Assembly (NCBI GenBank): GCA_018224455.1
Contig: JAGTUY010000043.1
Span: forward strand, 1 to 7,153
Reading direction: 5' to 3'
From: Desulfosarcina sp.
GTDB lineage: Bacteria; Desulfobacterota; Desulfobacteria; Desulfobacterales; Desulfosarcinaceae
DNA: 7,153 nucleotides
Part shown: positions 5,744-7,153 of the stretch, piece after piece
How positions within the stretch are numbered: the first letter of the stretch is position 1
How the letters are laid out: every line of letters begins with the position of its first letter
The notes under the pieces: generated by a model
Seen by the model: only the letters and a program-made list of their open reading frames with translations
Database searches by the model: none
Told to the model about the DNA's origin: nothing
Position numbers and translations under genes: made by a program

Positions 5744-5817
5744 GGAATTGAGGATTAAGCGGATAAACGATTCCTAAATCCCTCAATTCCTGAATTCCTC
5801 AATTCGCTTCAATCCTC
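5744..5817. repeat. Nested inverted repeats between nadC and the rhomboid gene
   Basis: GGAATTGAGG at 5744-5753 is perfectly complementary to CCTCAATTCC at 5781-5790 (10 bases, 27-base loop). The overlapping GAGGATTAAGCG at 5750-5761 also matches, apart from one extra base, CGCTTCAATCCTC at 5805-5817, inside the end of nadC. The transcript could therefore fold in two mutually exclusive ways. No T-run follows on either strand, so it is not a canonical terminator; it may attenuate, protect an RNA end or simply be repeat debris. Confidence 0.6.
5766..5805 (-). repeat. Degenerate 8-base tandem repeat overlapping the nadC stop codon
   Basis: Read on the minus strand, five consecutive octamers follow one another without a gap: GAATTGAG, GAATTCAG, GAATTGAG, GGATTTAG, GAATCGTT, drifting from a GAATTNAG consensus. 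The first unit contains the last nadC codon and its TGA stop (5799-5801), so the array has fixed or replaced the end of the gene. It also supplies one arm of the inverted repeats described for 5744-5817. Confidence 0.6.
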
Positions 5818-6629
5818 ATACTCAGGTCCACGGCCACGGCCGAGTGGGTCAGGGCGCCGATGGAGATGAGATCCACCCCGGTTCGGGCCAGCTCCTTCAG
5901 TCGTCCCCGGGTGACGTTGCCGGAGGCTTCCACCAGGGCTTTTTTGTCGATCAAACGAACGGCCTGGCGGATCTGATCCAGATCCATGTTGTCGAGCATG
6001 ATGACGTCTGCGCCGGCGGCCAGGGCTTCTTTTACTTCTTCAAAGGTGGCCGTCTCGACCTCCACTTTTACCAGGTGGGAGACCTGTTGCCGGACTTTTT
6101 TTACCGCATTGGCGATACCACCGGACACGGCGATGTGATTGTCCTTGATCAATACACCGTCGTACAGGCCCATGCGGTGGTTATGTGCGCCGCCCATGCG
6201 CACGGCGTACTTTTCCAGCACCCGCCAGCCCGGCGTGGTCTTGCGGGTATCCACCAGTTTCACCGCCGTTCCGCCGGCCTCCCCGACAAAGGTGCGCGTC
6301 TGGGTGGCAATGCCGGACAGCCGTTGAAGAAAGTTCAAGGCGGTGCGTTCTCCCTTTAACAGGGTGCCCAGTGTGCCGTCGATTCTGACCACCGTGCTGC
6401 CGGCAGGAATTCGGTCTCCATCCGAGTAAAGGGCCTTGAAATCGATTTGCGGTTCGAGAGTCTTGAAGACCTTCTCGGCCACCTGGAGGCCGGCGACCAC
6501 CAGATCCTGTTTGGCGACGATCGCACCCCTTCCCCGTGTATCCGGGGCCACCAGGTTGTCGGTGGTGATATCCCCTGGGCCGATGTCTTCTTTCAGGGCC
6601 AGTTGGATCAACTCGTCAGTGGTGTGCAT
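5799..6629 (-). CDS. nadC: Nicotinate-nucleotide pyrophosphorylase (quinolinate phosphoribosyltransferase)
   Basis: Makes nicotinate mononucleotide from quinolinate and PRPP with release of CO2 and pyrophosphate, the step that closes de novo NAD synthesis; cytoplasmic, normally a dimer. The 276-residue length is typical. Signatures in order: EDIGPGDITTD (14-24); ERTALNFLQRLSGIAT (94-109); DTRKTTPGWR (127-136) with substrate-contacting Arg and Lys; RMGGAHNHRMGL (144-155); KDNH (162-165); EVE (190-192); the metal-site Asp213 in MLDN; EASGN (234-238); and SIGALTHS (256-263). No key residue is missing. The ATG at 6629 is preceded by AAGGTGA about 5 bases upstream. It follows valS by 125 bases and precedes the rhomboid gene; nadA and nadB are not in view. 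The last codons and stop lie in an octamer repeat, so the end IEAN may be variable between relatives. Confidence 0.97.
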   Translation of the reverse strand: MHTTDELIQLALKEDIGPGDITTDNLVAPDTRGRGAIVAKQDLVVAGLQVAEKVFKTLEPQIDFKALYSDGDRIPAGSTVVRIDGTLGTLLKGERTALNFLQRLSGIATQTRTFVGEAGGTAVKLVDTRKTTPGWRVLEKYAVRMGGAHNHRMGLYDGVLIKDNHIAVSGGIANAVKKVRQQVSHLVKVEVETATFEEVKEALAAGADVIMLDNMDLDQIRQAVRLIDKKALVEASGNVTRGRLKELARTGVDLISIGALTHSAVAVDLSMRIEAN

Positions 6630-6690
6630 GGTTCACCTTCGATGAAACTTCATAACATTCGGATTGTCCGGTAGCAGAAGGTTAAAAAGC

Positions 6691-6718
6691 AACAAATTAC
6701 AAATAACAAATCTCAAAT
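6691..6718 (-). repeat. Degenerate 7-base tandem repeat between valS and nadC
   Basis: Read on the minus strand, four gap-free heptamers ATTTGAG, ATTTGTT, ATTTGTA, ATTTGTT share the core ATTTG with two free bases. They lie in an AT-rich stretch (about 6684-6745) in the 125-base gap after the valS stop and before nadC. No hairpin or terminator is evident. The unit length differs from the 8-base array on the other side of nadC. Confidence 0.6.
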
Positions 6719-6754
6719 AAATTTTAAACTACAATATCCAATTCGCAAATGGGG

Positions 6755-7153
6755 TCAAGCCATCATATCCTTGACTCGCTCCAAGGTTGCCGCTAAAGCA
6801 TGCTGTTTTTCCAGCAGGGCGGCGTGCTTTTCGCGGACACCGTCCACCACATCGGCGGGTGCTTTTTTGAGGAAATCCTCGTTGCCCAGTTTTTTGTTCA
6901 TGCCGGACAATTCTTTGGATAGCTTGCCGATTTCCTTTTCCAGGCGCGTCTGCTCCTGGGCAAAATCGATGATGCCTTCGAGCAGCACATATACCGTTGC
7001 CCCGTTGACCAGGACCGTTGCCGCCATCTTGGGCCGCTTCATGGCAGCTTCAACGCTGATGGCGGTGAGGCGGGCCAGGTTCGCGATCAGGTCTCGGTTG
7101 TTCTCTACCACCGCGCCGGCTTCCGGATCCTCGGGGTGTACGGCTACGGACAG
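6755..7153 (-). CDS. valS: Valyl-tRNA synthetase, C-terminal part (5' end beyond window)
   Basis: Only the last 132 residues are visible; the frame is open to the right edge and stops at TGA (6757-6755). It covers the end of the anticodon-binding domain and the C-terminal coiled-coil arm that contacts the elbow of tRNA-Val. Recognisable pieces are LIANLARLTAI, the strand pair ending VYVLLEGIIDF, the heptad-rich QTRLEKEIGKLSKELSGMNKKL, and NEDFLKKAPADVV followed by a second helix. This is the canonical ValS ending, charged with valine in the full enzyme. The GTG at 7111 is an internal codon, because 14 further in-frame residues precede it. No stop or frameshift is seen. It is the first gene of the minus-strand run valS, nadC, rhomboid; T-box or other control would lie outside the window. 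Confidence 0.95.
   Translation of the reverse strand: MSVAVHPEDPEAGAVVENNRDLIANLARLTAISVEAAMKRPKMAATVLVNGATVYVLLEGIIDFAQEQTRLEKEIGKLSKELSGMNKKLGNEDFLKKAPADVVDGVREKHAALLEKQHALAATLERVKDMMA

Noticed and set aside
5844..6359. 171-codon plus-strand frame inside nadC
   Set aside because: Antisense shadow of nadC with no recognisable domain.
5766..6718. CRISPR-like repeats around nadC
   Set aside because: Units are 7-8 bases, contiguous and degenerate, without spacers; not CRISPR.

Overview
This window looks like a chromosomal segment of an anaerobic Desulfobacterota (deltaproteobacterial, Desulfosarcina-like) genome. That placement is an inference from protein flavour: a DUF2156 aminoacyltransferase-like protein, a PAS-cyclase, and a valS-nadC-rhomboid run. 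No rRNA or other decisive marker is present. I see no phage, insertion sequence, CRISPR array, tRNA or rRNA.

Layout, left to right. Bases 2-945 (+) hold the 3' end of a DUF2156 / phosphatidylglycerol-lysyltransferase-C-like gene that overlaps by 28 bases a DJ-1/PfpI-family gene, so the two are probably translationally coupled. Bases 1115-2278 (+) encode a PAS domain, a coiled-coil linker and a class III nucleotide cyclase. Bases 2279-2990 contain no intact gene but are not empty. They hold a row of decayed same-strand fragments: a TetR-like C-terminus, a 74-codon frame with one internal TAG, a short-chain dehydrogenase with a stop and a large internal deletion, and a possible third tail. This reads as the remains of a small regulator-plus-metabolic operon.

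Bases 2996-4662 (+) carry three membrane- or envelope-related genes separated by gaps of about 125 bases: an unrecognised six-helix membrane protein, a YidB/DUF937 protein, and the large-conductance mechanosensitive channel mscL. Bases 4740-7153 (-) form a convergent block read valS, then nadC, then a rhomboid protease. valS is cut by the window edge. The rhomboid carries an extra C-terminal domain that resembles the substrate-binding domain of DnaJ/CbpA chaperones.

The most interesting points are the rhomboid-DnaJ C-terminal domain fusion, the cyclase with non-canonical purine-contact residues behind a LOV-like PAS lacking the photoactive cysteine, the decayed operon, and two different short-period degenerate repeats (7-base and 8-base) in the gaps flanking nadC. 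Apart from the fusion, I find no convincing evidence of a wholly new multi-gene system. The 2279-4662 region appears more AT-rich than its flanks by eye; I did not compute composition.
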